64,000 nucleotides of DNA from Chryseobacterium sp. ON_d1 (GTDB lineage Bacteria; Bacteroidota; Bacteroidia; Flavobacteriales; Weeksellaceae): contig NZ_BJTC01000001.1 of the NCBI RefSeq assembly GCF_006829085.1, positions 124,001 to 188,000 of the forward strand, given 5' to 3'. The notes below the pieces were generated by a model. The model did not search any database. It was not told where the DNA came from and worked only from the letters and a program-made list of their open reading frames with translations. A program made the position numbers and the translations under genes. Positions 25,834-34,136 of this stretch are shown one piece after another; within the stretch, counting starts at the first letter, position 1, and each line of letters begins with the position of its first letter.

Positions 25834-25851
25834 ATATTGCAATATTACGAT
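25834..25851. promoter_or_regulatory. Probable ArsR operator, copy 2
   Basis: The 18-bp sequence ATATTGCAATATTACGAT is repeated exactly at 26216-26233. Its core ATATTGCAATAT is a perfect 12-bp palindrome. This copy lies between arsR and the DUF6428-arsC-acr3 genes, suggesting direct ArsR control of the structural genes. Confidence 0.65.
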
Positions 25852-25872
25852 GTTGAATGACAAAAAAATGCC

Positions 25873-26202
25873 TTAACAGCATTGTTTGATAGTGACATCC
25901 TGATTGAAAAACAGGTTGAATTCGTTTTGAAATTGTTTCCATGTATTTTCATTGATACAGTAGCATACAGACTTTCCTTCAATTGACCCCTTGATGATGT
26001 CAATATTCTTCAATTCTTTTAAATGTTGTGAGATGGTAGCCTGTGCCAGGCCAAGCTCTTCAACCAGATCATTACAAATGCATGCTTTTTGGTTGATGAT
26101 ATACTGTAAAATGGCTATTCTGGCAGGATGTCCCAAAACCTTAAGAAGAGAAGCCAACCTGTTTTGTTCTTCTGTGTAAATCTCGGTTTTTGTAACTCCC
26201 AT
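25873..26202 (-). CDS. arsR: ArsR-family arsenic-responsive repressor
   Basis: A 109-residue winged-helix repressor. LASLLKVLGHPARIAIL is the typical ArsR/SmtB start, and DLVEELGLAQATISQHLKEL is the recognition helix region. As(III) sensing residues are probably Cys41 and Cys43 (ACICNDL), placed as in E. coli ArsR, with a further Cys108-Cys109 pair at the C-terminus (KQCC). When bound to arsenite it should leave the DNA. Its operator lies only 14 bases upstream of its own start and recurs ahead of the next gene, so autoregulation is likely. Confidence 0.92.
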   Translation of the reverse strand: MGVTKTEIYTEEQNRLASLLKVLGHPARIAILQYIINQKACICNDLVEELGLAQATISQHLKELKNIDIIKGSIEGKSVCYCINENTWKQFQNEFNLFFNQDVTIKQCC

Positions 26203-26214
26203 TATTTTAATTTT

Positions 26215-26233
26215 AATATTGCAATATTACGAT
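26215..26233. promoter_or_regulatory. Probable ArsR operator, copy 1
   Basis: AATATTGCAATATT (26215-26228) is a perfect 14-bp palindrome; with the adjoining ACGAT it forms the 18-bp block that is identical to 25834-25851. It lies just upstream of arsR. Confidence 0.65.
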
Positions 26234-26417
26234 ATTAAATTTATAAATCAATGAAAAATTGTATTAATATCTGGGATTTATATTTAATGGTTTGAAAATC
26301 AATTATTAAAATAATAAAGCAAAAGAGTACAGTGAACTTTTTATTCTTCAAAATAACAATCAGGGCTTCCCCAATTTGTATGGATAATTTAAATATCTTT
26401 GAGATATAGAATATGAT

Positions 26418-27185
26418 ATGACACCTCCGTTGCTGTTTTTTTCTACCGGTTACTTTATCTATATAGGCAGTGCCATTGATACTGCTGTTCATGATCATCA
26501 TGCCATACAGATTGCCATAAGCATTGATGATGAAATAGAAGTGATTTCATCCGGATCGGTTATTAAGAACAGATCTGTTATTATCAGTTCTGATGAACCT
26601 CATGAATGCAGAACGGGAGAGCAAACATTTCTATTGATCAATATTGATCCTGAAAGCAAAATAGGCAATGGCCTTAAAAAGATATATCTGACCGGTCAAA
26701 GGATAGCAGTTCTGCCGGAAGCTATTGTAAAAGAATTATTAAAAGATATAATTCCGATGCTTTCTGATGATGAATCTGCAGAGCCTATTTTTAACCGGAC
26801 ACTGCAGTTTCTTCATGAACTTTCCAGTACAACAGGAAATGATAGCATGGATGAAAGGATCATAAGACTTCTGGAAATCCTTAAGCAGAAATGGGATGAG
26901 CCGCTAAAGATTGAAGATTTATCTGCTTTGATTTTTCTTTCTCCGGGAAGACTCATTCATCTGTTTACAGAGCAGGTGGGTATTCCTATCAGGAAGTATA
27001 TGCTGTGGGCAAAACTTTTAATGGCAGTTCAGCACCTTACAGAGGGTAATAATATGACAGATGCTGCTCTTGAAGCAGGTTTCTCCGATGCCCCACACTT
27101 CAACCGGACGTTTAAAAGAATGTTCGGACAGACTCCTTCGCTTTTATTGAAGAATAGCCAGATCATACAAGCTTATATAAAATAG
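26418..27185 (+). CDS. AraC family transcriptional regulator
   Basis: A 255-residue regulator. The N-terminal part is a cupin-like sensing domain (HDHHAIQIAISID, SSDEPHECRTG), and the C-terminal 100 residues hold the AraC domain, with LKIEDLSALIFLSPGRLIHLF and MTDAALEAGFSDAPHFNRTF, ending in QTPSLLLK. A -7 element TATCTTTG lies at 26394-26401, very close to the start. It is 34 bases before a membrane protein gene and probably controls it. Confidence 0.87.
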   Translation: MTPPLLFFSTGYFIYIGSAIDTAVHDHHAIQIAISIDDEIEVISSGSVIKNRSVIISSDEPHECRTGEQTFLLINIDPESKIGNGLKKIYLTGQRIAVLPEAIVKELLKDIIPMLSDDESAEPIFNRTLQFLHELSSTTGNDSMDERIIRLLEILKQKWDEPLKIEDLSALIFLSPGRLIHLFTEQVGIPIRKYMLWAKLLMAVQHLTEGNNMTDAALEAGFSDAPHFNRTFKRMFGQTPSLLLKNSQIIQAYIK

Positions 27186-27219
27186 CTGTGACATCTTTGT
27201 ATCCATAAACCATTCTATT

Positions 27220-27876
27220 ATGTATGCAATAAATCATGCAGCAACAGCTTTGCTGATAAAGAAAAACGCCCCTCAATTGCCATTACTTCCATTATTGATC
27301 TCCGTACAGCTTTTGGAAGTATTTTGGGTATTTTTTAATTACTTTGGCTGGGAACATTTCTCAATTTCCGGGGGTAGAGTACATCTCGACTTTCTACCTT
27401 ATTCACATTCTGTTTTTTCTGGAATTGTAGCTGCTTTACTTTCATTTTGTCTCATTAACTGGGGGTATAAAAACAGAAAGCTTGCTATAGCCTTTGCGAT
27501 TGGTGTTCTATCTCATGTTATTATTGATATGATATTCCATGAAAAGGATATTCAGTTATCACCATTCTCTGCCCAACCTGTTTTAGGGCTTGGAATTCTT
27601 GACTATCCGATCCTTAATTTTATGATTGAACTGGCTTATGGAATATTTTGCTGGTGGTATTTTAAGGGAAGTAAAGCATTGCTTTGGGTAATTATTATAT
27701 TTAATGTCATTGATCTGCCGATGATGCTGGCAAAAGGTGATACATTGAAACCTTTTGTAGATTATCCGTTTATTCTGCCAACGGTTATACTCTTTCAGAT
27801 TCTGATCACCTGGTATTTTGTTTATCGTTATGCAGCCCCTAAAGTAAAATATGAATCTGTTGTAGGGGAAGGTTAA
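27220..27876 (+). CDS. Polytopic membrane protein, YdjM/LexA-regulated hydrolase-like
   Basis: A 218-residue membrane protein with about six hydrophobic segments. It has charged residues inside the membrane region that recall the membrane-bound metal-dependent hydrolases of the YdjM type: His6 near the start, PYSHSVFSG, and SHVIIDMIFHEKDI. These His/Asp residues could bind a metal. The family match is weak and the substrate unknown. It lies 34 bases after an AraC gene in the same direction and ends before a terminator shared with the converging phosphodiesterase gene. Confidence 0.5.
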   Translation: MYAINHAATALLIKKNAPQLPLLPLLISVQLLEVFWVFFNYFGWEHFSISGGRVHLDFLPYSHSVFSGIVAALLSFCLINWGYKNRKLAIAFAIGVLSHVIIDMIFHEKDIQLSPFSAQPVLGLGILDYPILNFMIELAYGIFCWWYFKGSKALLWVIIIFNVIDLPMMLAKGDTLKPFVDYPFILPTVILFQILITWYFVYRYAAPKVKYESVVGEG

Positions 27877-27892
27877 ATGACTGAAACATAAT

Positions 27893-27927
27893 AAAAAAGA
27901 TGAAGCCCAAAAAGGCTCCATCTTTTA
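27893..27927. terminator. Bidirectional terminator
   Basis: AAAAAAGATGAAGCC and GGCTCCATCTTTT form a 13-bp stem with one A-C mismatch and an A-rich loop, between two convergent genes. T runs occur on either side. Confidence 0.75.
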
Positions 27928-27934
27928 TCTGTTA

Positions 27935-28879
27935 TTATGGTAAACTGATCTTTTTACCCTGTTCAGGAAAGATATAATGTATCTTTAAAGGATTGTTTTG
28001 TAATAATTCTTTTTTGATCAGTTCAGGATTATCTCCTGTTGGTTTTCTATGGGTAACCACAATGTTGAGGTTCTCAAGATTATTTTGTCCGGTCTTTTCT
28101 TTCAGTTTACTCAGCTCCTCAATTAACAGGTTGGGAGTAAGATGTCCGAACAGCAGATGTTCCGGCTGGCTGTTAGGGAAAGAAACTTCAATTAATATGG
28201 TATTTAACTGTCTTTTTTTAACCAGGGGAGCTATTGTCTTCCACAGATTCTCAAGACGGTCGGATTTTTCAATACGGTCAGCGCCTGTATCTCCCAGGTA
28301 AAGCAGATAGTGATCGTCTCTTCTGACCAGTGCAGCACTGCTTTTGTAAGGATTCACATGGCTCAGTTCATAGCCTGTTATAAAAAATGGTGTTTTAGGT
28401 GCCGGGATCTCTGCTCCTTCCTGAAGCTCATTGTAATGATATTTTCCAAGGATGGGTTTCTGACCCTGATCTGCAAAATTGATCCAGGTATCTGTGATAA
28501 AATAATGATTTTGCAAAATCCGGATCACCGGAGCTATAGCGAAAATATCTTTTTTAGAATCAGCAGGTGAGTTGATGATAAGGCCTGACAGATGATCAAG
28601 ATGACCGTGTGATATAAAATATCCTTTTATCTGATCTTTGAGTACGGTTTCTGCTGTTCCGTCAAGACTTTTCAATTGAATCGCTTTTCGAATTCCCGCG
28701 TTGACGGTACCTGCATCAAGGCATAAAAATGCATTGTCCTTTGGGGCACCCACTAAATAAGCGGATAAATTATCTTCCTGCTCCCCACCATATATTCCTA
28801 AGGGAATCATATCAAAATTTTGTGCCTGACAGACAATATTCAGAAGAAGGGCAAATAAAGAAACTGCTGTTTTTTTCAT
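27935..28879 (-). CDS. Exported class II 3',5'-cyclic-nucleotide phosphodiesterase
   Basis: A 314-residue exported enzyme of the metallo-beta-lactamase fold. The motif SHGHLDHLSGL is the zinc-binding H-x-H-x-D-H core, and the overall pattern (PLGIYGGEQEDNLSAYLV, LYLGDTGAD, HLLFGHLTP) matches class II cyclic nucleotide phosphodiesterases (CpdP type). An in-frame ATG 24 codons upstream is rejected: the start at 28879 gives a signal peptide (MKKTAVSLFALLLNIVCQAQ), and a -7 element lies between the two. The expected substrate is cAMP or cGMP outside the cytoplasm. It faces the membrane protein gene at 27220. Confidence 0.85.
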   Translation of the reverse strand: MKKTAVSLFALLLNIVCQAQNFDMIPLGIYGGEQEDNLSAYLVGAPKDNAFLCLDAGTVNAGIRKAIQLKSLDGTAETVLKDQIKGYFISHGHLDHLSGLIINSPADSKKDIFAIAPVIRILQNHYFITDTWINFADQGQKPILGKYHYNELQEGAEIPAPKTPFFITGYELSHVNPYKSSAALVRRDDHYLLYLGDTGADRIEKSDRLENLWKTIAPLVKKRQLNTILIEVSFPNSQPEHLLFGHLTPNLLIEELSKLKEKTGQNNLENLNIVVTHRKPTGDNPELIKKELLQNNPLKIHYIFPEQGKKISLP

Positions 28880-28921
28880 AATACTTAAACTGGAAAACCA
28901 TCTTTTATGAGATGGACACGG

Positions 28922-28929
28922 CAAATTTA
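28922..28929 (-). promoter_or_regulatory. -7 promoter element of phosphodiesterase gene
   Basis: The minus strand reads TAAATTTG, a perfect TAnnTTTG, 43 bases before the chosen start at 28879 and downstream of the rejected start at 28951. There is no obvious -33 box. Confidence 0.45.
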
Positions 28930-28960
28930 CATTATTTTCAGTGACTGGCATTCTCTATGA

Positions 28961-28992
28961 ATAAAACCTGCTGAAAATCAGCAGGCTTTCTT
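28961..28992 (-). terminator. Terminator of agmatine deiminase-like gene
   Basis: CCTGCTG (28967-28973) pairs with CAGCAGG (28979-28985). On the minus strand it is followed by TTTTATT, three bases past the gene stop region. Confidence 0.8.
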
Positions 28993-28994
28993 TT

Positions 28995-30116
28995 TTACTG
29001 AGGCTGTTGCTGGGTCACACAATGTACCATCCCGCCATTGGCAAATAAATTACGACAGTCTATACCCACCACCTGTTTGCCGGGATACAGCTGCTGGATG
29101 ATATTGTTGGCAACCGCATCATTCGGGTCGTTATAATTGGGAACCAATACACGGTTATTCGCAATATAATAATTGATATAAGAAGCACGCCCTACATTCT
29201 TTCCGTATGTGGTAATCACATCATTTCTGGTTAAAGGAACCTTTACAAACTGATAAGGAGAACCGTTTTTCGCGGTAGCATCATACAGTTTATCAATATC
29301 TCCATCCGGTACCTGCCAGTAAGCCAGATCATCAGGACTCATCGTGATAATGGTGGAAGAACTGGCAAACCGGGCAAAACCATCAATGTGCATATCTGTA
29401 ATATCAAGACCGGCTTTTCCATTCAGCCAGATAAATTTAGTCACCCCTAAATTTTTAGTAAATATAGCTTCTGCCTGCTGTTGGGTCATTCCGGGATTCC
29501 GGTTGTTATTCAGGATAGAACTTTTACAAGCCATTAATACTCCGTTTCCGTCAATTTCTACACTTCCGCCTTCATTGATCATCACAGAGTTAAGATTGAT
29601 TTTCGGAATATTGGTATCGGCTGCTATTTTAGAAGGTATTAGGTTGCATTTGCTGTAATCGGCTTTGTTTCCCCAGCCGTTAAATCCCCAGTCCTGAATG
29701 AATAACTGTCCATTCTGATCTTTTACATAGATAGGACCATTATCTCTTACCCAGAAGTCATCGGTCTGGTAAAGTTTAAAATTAATATTAGTAAGGGAAA
29801 CACCGGCACTGTTTAATAGTCCCGTAATTCGATTTTTTTCTGTTCCGTCATAGGCAATGATATGAACCTTTTCACTTTGTACAAGTTCTTTGGTCATCGC
29901 TACCCAGGTGGCATCCAGTCTGTTGCGGTAAGTCACTCCATACTGATACTGATGAGGCCATTGAAGCCAGGTTCCTTCATGTGGGGCTGACTCCTCAGGC
30001 ATTTTGTAAACAGCTGTTTCCGGATTTACAGTGCCCGGAATTTCTGCAAGTTCTGCTGCAGAACATGAAAGTAAAAGAAGAGGTAATAACGGGAACATGA
30101 TTTTCTTTTTTTGCAT
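28995..30116 (-). CDS. Agmatine deiminase/peptidylarginine deiminase family lipoprotein
   Basis: A 373-residue exported lipoprotein. The signal ends in LLLLSC (lipobox Cys18). The guanidine-modifying enzyme fold is clear: substrate-binding QTDDFWVRDNGP, INEGGSVEIDGNGV, catalytic His in DMHIDGFARF and catalytic Cys near the C-terminus in NGGMVHCVTQQQP. Cytoplasmic AguA makes N-carbamoylputrescine from agmatine; this protein is lipid-anchored, which places it in the periplasm or on the surface, as for bacterial peptidylarginine deiminases. Substrate is therefore open between free agmatine and other guanidines. It stands alone with its own terminator. Confidence 0.87.
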   Translation of the reverse strand: MQKKKIMFPLLPLLLLSCSAAELAEIPGTVNPETAVYKMPEESAPHEGTWLQWPHQYQYGVTYRNRLDATWVAMTKELVQSEKVHIIAYDGTEKNRITGLLNSAGVSLTNINFKLYQTDDFWVRDNGPIYVKDQNGQLFIQDWGFNGWGNKADYSKCNLIPSKIAADTNIPKINLNSVMINEGGSVEIDGNGVLMACKSSILNNNRNPGMTQQQAEAIFTKNLGVTKFIWLNGKAGLDITDMHIDGFARFASSSTIITMSPDDLAYWQVPDGDIDKLYDATAKNGSPYQFVKVPLTRNDVITTYGKNVGRASYINYYIANNRVLVPNYNDPNDAVANNIIQQLYPGKQVVGIDCRNLFANGGMVHCVTQQQPQ

Positions 30117-30185
30117 AACTGATCTATTTTTAACAGGGCAAAATTAGATCGATTGTTTTTTTTAAAGTTGTCCTAAATTGACAAC

Positions 30186-31010
30186 TTACTTCAAAGGTAA
30201 TAAAATATAGGTCAGCTGTTCCTCTTGATTTTCTGCATGTTCGGAATATCTTTCGTATTTTTCTATAATGGGAGTGTGTGAAAATTCAAGCCCCGAATGA
30301 AAGATCCAGCGGGAATAGATTTTGGTGTAGGTCTCATCTATTGTTTCATAACTGCCCGGATGAGTAAAGCGGGCATATTGACCACCCAATATAATTTTTG
30401 AAGGAAGTTTTTTATTCACAGACTGGACGGAAGAACATGCATCATAACGGCAGTTGATTTCAGTTTTGATTAAGGGTTCATCTGCTATGACTCCAAAATA
30501 TTCTGTCCCGGAATCAGGAAATTCATTCTCCATAAACTTTTCCCACAGAACTTCAATTTCCTCGTTGTTGTAGTAGGTATTGATGCTCTGATAGTATACC
30601 GGTAGAGGTTTAAGATATACAATTTCAGGTTCCAGCAATACATCCGATGTAATCGGAATGATCTCGTGTCCACAAAGAAGCTCTTCCTTATTTTGTCTTG
30701 CAGCTTTGGGAGAAATTCCGAAATGTTGTTTGAAAGCTTTTGAAAAGGAAGCGATATTGGCAAAACCTACTTCAATTGCAATGGTTGTAAGATTTTCCTG
30801 GGTATACAAAATCCGTTTATAAGCATTTTCCACTTTTAATCTTTGCTGGAAAGCGCCAATGGTTTCTCCGCAGCTGTACTTAAAAATGCGCTGGATATTC
30901 CGGTAAGAATAATGGGAGAGATCTTCCAGTTCCTTTACAGATACGGGCTGATCGTAATTCTTTTCCAGGAAACTGATAACTCTGTAAATGCAATTCAGGC
31001 TGTCTTCCAT
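30186..31010 (-). CDS. AraC regulator with GyrI-like effector domain
   Basis: A 274-residue regulator with reversed domain order: the AraC DNA-binding domain comes first (VSFLEKN helper helix region, LTTIAIEVGFANIASFSKAFK, ending near residue 105), then a GyrI-like small-molecule-binding domain (residues about 125-273), as in Rob and SoxS-like relatives such as BmrR-type sensors. GyrI-like domains often bind hydrophobic or cationic drugs. The gene lies next to the small membrane-protein gene at 31142, in the opposite direction. Ligand and targets are unknown. Confidence 0.9.
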   Translation of the reverse strand: MEDSLNCIYRVISFLEKNYDQPVSVKELEDLSHYSYRNIQRIFKYSCGETIGAFQQRLKVENAYKRILYTQENLTTIAIEVGFANIASFSKAFKQHFGISPKAARQNKEELLCGHEIIPITSDVLLEPEIVYLKPLPVYYQSINTYYNNEEIEVLWEKFMENEFPDSGTEYFGVIADEPLIKTEINCRYDACSSVQSVNKKLPSKIILGGQYARFTHPGSYETIDETYTKIYSRWIFHSGLEFSHTPIIEKYERYSEHAENQEEQLTYILLPLK

Positions 31011-31141
31011 AGCTTTGATTTTTTCAGAAATAAATTACAAATAAAAGAAATAAAAAATGTCTCAGCATTATTGTATTTTAGCTTATAATAATGGACAGAT
31101 TCAATGAATCTTATTATTTTAAAACAAAATAACCAGGAAGT

Positions 31142-31402
31142 GTGAAACAAACCAGAGGAAAACATTTATCAGAATTAACGGATCAGGAACTGTTTGAGAA
31201 GAAGAAAACTCTTGAAGCGAATGTTATCGTCAATGCAATAATGGTAGGACTATTAGCGGGTATTGGCATATATAGCACCATAACCAAAGGCATCGGATTG
31301 ATGACTTTTTTACCATGGATTCTTGCTCTTTGGACGGTGAGCAACTGGAATAAAAATAGAAAGGCACTGAAAAGAGAACTAGGTGTCAGAAATTTGAAAT
31401 AA
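31142..31402 (+). CDS. Small membrane protein, unknown, GTG start
   Basis: An 86-residue protein with two membrane helices (about residues 28-46 and 52-68) between charged ends: MKQTRGKHLSELTDQELFEKKKT and WNKNRKALKRELG. Similar short proteins with an SELTDQEL-like start and two helices are frequent in flavobacteria, with no known function. The start is GTG, supported by a good ribosome site (AGGAAG) 5 bases before it. It ends before a strong bidirectional terminator. Confidence 0.65.
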   Translation: MKQTRGKHLSELTDQELFEKKKTLEANVIVNAIMVGLLAGIGIYSTITKGIGLMTFLPWILALWTVSNWNKNRKALKRELGVRNLK

Positions 31403-31434
31403 ATACAATAACAGGATGGTCCATTTTTAACTGT

Positions 31435-31467
31435 AAAAAGCCTTCAGGTCGAATCTGAAGGCTTTTT
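31435..31467. terminator. Bidirectional terminator
   Basis: AAAAAGCCTTCAG (31435-31447) pairs perfectly with CTGAAGGCTTTTT (31455-31467). It serves the small membrane protein gene and the converging ChlI-like gene. Confidence 0.92.
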
Positions 31468-31490
31468 TCTTATCGTTTTTGCCCGTTATG

Positions 31491-32945
31491 TCAGTTGCGT
31501 AAGAACTGTCCGATCCCCGGAGAATCAAAAGTGAAGGCATTCTGGTTTTCAGACTTATCAATTTTATTACTGATGGTCAGTGCCCATAACACCAGTTCTT
31601 TACAGAAATTCTGGTCTTCAGCACTCAATTCGGAAGTATTTTCCTCAACAACCGTTACCAAAGGTTCTATCTTATTAAGTTTAGCATAGAATGCTTCGTC
31701 CGTGTCATTATAATGAAGTTCTAAATGATTTTTATTGAACCATCTGATCAGATCGGTATATGGTGTTTTGATTCCTTCTTTTTCCAGTTTGGAAATGCGG
31801 GGGAATATGCTTTCAAATTGAGTCATTACTGCTTTATCGATCAGCATTTTGGCTACATAATCCGCACCTTCCTGTTCTCCCTCATATACAAGTTCAATTT
31901 TTCCTGTAATTGAAGGGATGATCGACATAAAGTCAATCAGGCGGACAGTGGTTTTCTCTTCGCCGGATTCAATCAGGCGTAATTTGGCTGCTGCGATTAA
32001 ATTTTCCATAGCACTGATCGTAAGACGGGCACTTACACCGCTTTTTGCATCTACGTATTCACTGATACGGGCTGCAAAAGCAACTTCTTCCAAAAGATCT
32101 TTCGCCAGGTCAGGAATTTGTATCTGGGCTTTATCTTCAGCAGAAATCAGAGCTTCCTGTTCTGTAATCTGCCGAGCAAGGGCTATTGTTTTTGGATAAT
32201 GGGTGAAAATCTGTGACCCGATTCTGTCTTTCAACGGGGTTACAATACTTCCTCTGTTGGTATAATCTTCAGGATTGGCAGTAAATACAAACTGGATGTC
32301 AAGAGGCATTCTGAGCTGGAATCCACGGATCTGAATATCTCCTTCCTGTAAAATATTAAACAAGGAAACCTGAATTCTTGCCTGTAAATCCGGCAATTCG
32401 TTTAAAACAAAAATAGAGCGGTTGGCACGCGGAATCATTCCGTAATGTAAAACACGTTCATCGGAATACGGCAGCTTTAATGTCGCTGCTTTGATAGGGT
32501 CTATGTCACCAATTAAATCTGCAACATTCACATCCGGAGTGGCCAGTTTTTCATAGAAACGTTGAGAGCGGTGTACCCAGGAAACCGGAGTGTCATCACC
32601 CAGTTCCTCAATAAGGTCTTTAGCATATTTTGAAATGGGATGAAATGGACTGTCATTAATTTCTGATCCTTTTACAACGGGCATGTATTCATCAAGGAGG
32701 TTGACCATACTTCTTGCAATTCTTGTTTTTGCCTGGCCGCGCAGCCCAAGTAAATTGATATGGTGGCCGGCAAGAATAGCTTTTTTGAGTTGTGGGACAA
32801 CGGTGTCTTCATAGCCCCAAAGTCCTTCAAATACAGGTTTTTTAGCTTTAATTCTGGCAATTAAGTTGGCCTGAATTTCCTCATTAATCGTTTTATGGGT
32901 GTAACCGGAGTCCTTTAATTCTTTGAGTGTAATATCGTTTTTCAT
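31491..32945 (-). CDS. ChlI-like AAA+ ATPase (magnesium-chelatase-type, orphan)
   Basis: A 484-residue cytoplasmic ATPase. A Walker A motif of the GxxGxxKT form (LGLRGQAKTR, Gly67-Thr74), the Walker-B-like FVLNELPD, the sensor FVFTANPEDYTNRGS and the VASP-like ChlI insert layout indicate a magnesium-chelatase I subunit relative. Residues beyond about 280 form a lid domain and a helical tail. It pairs with the VWA-domain gene downstream in genome order (upstream in transcription), with a 51-bp gap. True chelatases need a third, large porphyrin-binding subunit (ChlH/BchH); none is present here, so the pair more likely remodels another protein, like MoxR/VWA systems. Confidence 0.82.
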   Translation of the reverse strand: MKNDITLKELKDSGYTHKTINEEIQANLIARIKAKKPVFEGLWGYEDTVVPQLKKAILAGHHINLLGLRGQAKTRIARSMVNLLDEYMPVVKGSEINDSPFHPISKYAKDLIEELGDDTPVSWVHRSQRFYEKLATPDVNVADLIGDIDPIKAATLKLPYSDERVLHYGMIPRANRSIFVLNELPDLQARIQVSLFNILQEGDIQIRGFQLRMPLDIQFVFTANPEDYTNRGSIVTPLKDRIGSQIFTHYPKTIALARQITEQEALISAEDKAQIQIPDLAKDLLEEVAFAARISEYVDAKSGVSARLTISAMENLIAAAKLRLIESGEEKTTVRLIDFMSIIPSITGKIELVYEGEQEGADYVAKMLIDKAVMTQFESIFPRISKLEKEGIKTPYTDLIRWFNKNHLELHYNDTDEAFYAKLNKIEPLVTVVEENTSELSAEDQNFCKELVLWALTISNKIDKSENQNAFTFDSPGIGQFLRN

Positions 32946-32996
32946 TGTCTTGTAATACTAATTATCTGGTAAGATTTGTATGTTGAACGCTTTTCT

Positions 32997-34136
32997 TTAT
33001 ATTCTTCTTATTCTGTTTTTTTCGTAATCTTCAAAAATCATTTGCCCTAAACCGGATAGTCCTGTCAGGAAGGCTTTTCCTTTATTCTGAGCCGTAAATT
33101 CTTCTACAAACTGACGCAGGTAAGGATCCTGGGCAATCATAAAGGTGGTAATCGGAATTTTGAGTTTTCTCGCCTGTGCCGCTCTGTTAAGACATTGGTT
33201 AACGATCCTTTCGTCCAATCCAAAACTGTTCATATAAAACTCACCACTGGGCAGCTGAATACAGCTCGGCTTTCCGTCGGTGATCATGAAAATCTGCTTA
33301 TTGGTATTTCTTTTTCTGCGGAGAATATCCATGGCCAGCTCCAGTCCTGCTACTGTGTTGGTATGATAAGGCCCTACTTTCAGGTAGGGAAGGTCTTTGA
33401 TCTTGATCGGCCAGGCTTCGTTTCCAAACACTATAATATCGATGGAATCTTTCGGATATTTCCGTTTAATCATTTCCACAAGAGCCATGGCTACTTTTTT
33501 GGCCGGGGTAATGCGGTCTTCTCCATATAAAATCATAGAGTGGCTGATGTCAATCATCAGAACAGTACTCATCTGTGCCTTATGTTTGGTTTCCTCTACG
33601 ATGAGGTCTTCTTCTGTCAGCCGGAGATCTGAGATTCCGCTATTGATCTGAGCATTTTTTAAACTTTCAGTCATATTCACTGCTGCCAGATCATCTCCAT
33701 ATTGGTAGGAACGGTTTTCGCCATCACGTTCATCCCCGATTCCTGTTTTATTGGTGCGGTGATTTCCGGCTCCGTTTTTCTTCAGCTTTCCGAAAATCTG
33801 ATCAAGGGCATATTCACGAAGAGCAGCTTCAAGTTTAGGGGTTAATATATTTTTACCTTTTCCGCTTCCTGTATTTCCTTCTTCCGGATCTTCTTCTCTG
33901 ATATAGCCCCTTTTTTTCAAATCTTCTTCAAAATCCTGAAGGGTGTATTCGTCACTGAAAATATCATATTCCTGATCAAGCATATCAAGCCACTCAAAGG
34001 CTTCCTCAATATCCCCGGAGGTGTGGGTAAGCAAATCTTTGAAAACATCAAATACCCGGTCAAAATGTGATAATTCCTCCGGCACATGTTTGCTGAATAT
34101 AAAGCCTCTCTGAGGATTAAAATTTTTATCTGTCAT
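32997..34136 (-). CDS. VWA-domain protein, ChlD-like partner
   Basis: A 379-residue cytoplasmic protein. The N-terminal 180 residues are acidic and helical, with a Gly/Asn/Arg-rich linker at about 120-145. A von Willebrand A domain follows with an intact metal-ion (MIDAS) motif DISHS (Asp196, Ser198, Ser200) and MITDGKPS. It resembles the D subunit of chelatases and other MoxR partners, which deliver a substrate to the AAA+ ring. It is transcribed first in the operon, with the ChlI-like gene next. What the pair acts on is not known. Confidence 0.82.
   Translation of the reverse strand: MTDKNFNPQRGFIFSKHVPEELSHFDRVFDVFKDLLTHTSGDIEEAFEWLDMLDQEYDIFSDEYTLQDFEEDLKKRGYIREEDPEEGNTGSGKGKNILTPKLEAALREYALDQIFGKLKKNGAGNHRTNKTGIGDERDGENRSYQYGDDLAAVNMTESLKNAQINSGISDLRLTEEDLIVEETKHKAQMSTVLMIDISHSMILYGEDRITPAKKVAMALVEMIKRKYPKDSIDIIVFGNEAWPIKIKDLPYLKVGPYHTNTVAGLELAMDILRRKRNTNKQIFMITDGKPSCIQLPSGEFYMNSFGLDERIVNQCLNRAAQARKLKIPITTFMIAQDPYLRQFVEEFTAQNKGKAFLTGLSGLGQMIFEDYEKNRIRRI

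Noticed and set aside
31491..34136. Chlorophyll or cobalamin chelatase
   Set aside because: No ChlH/CobN-type large subunit or tetrapyrrole gene lies in the window; the pair fits a MoxR/VWA-like role better.
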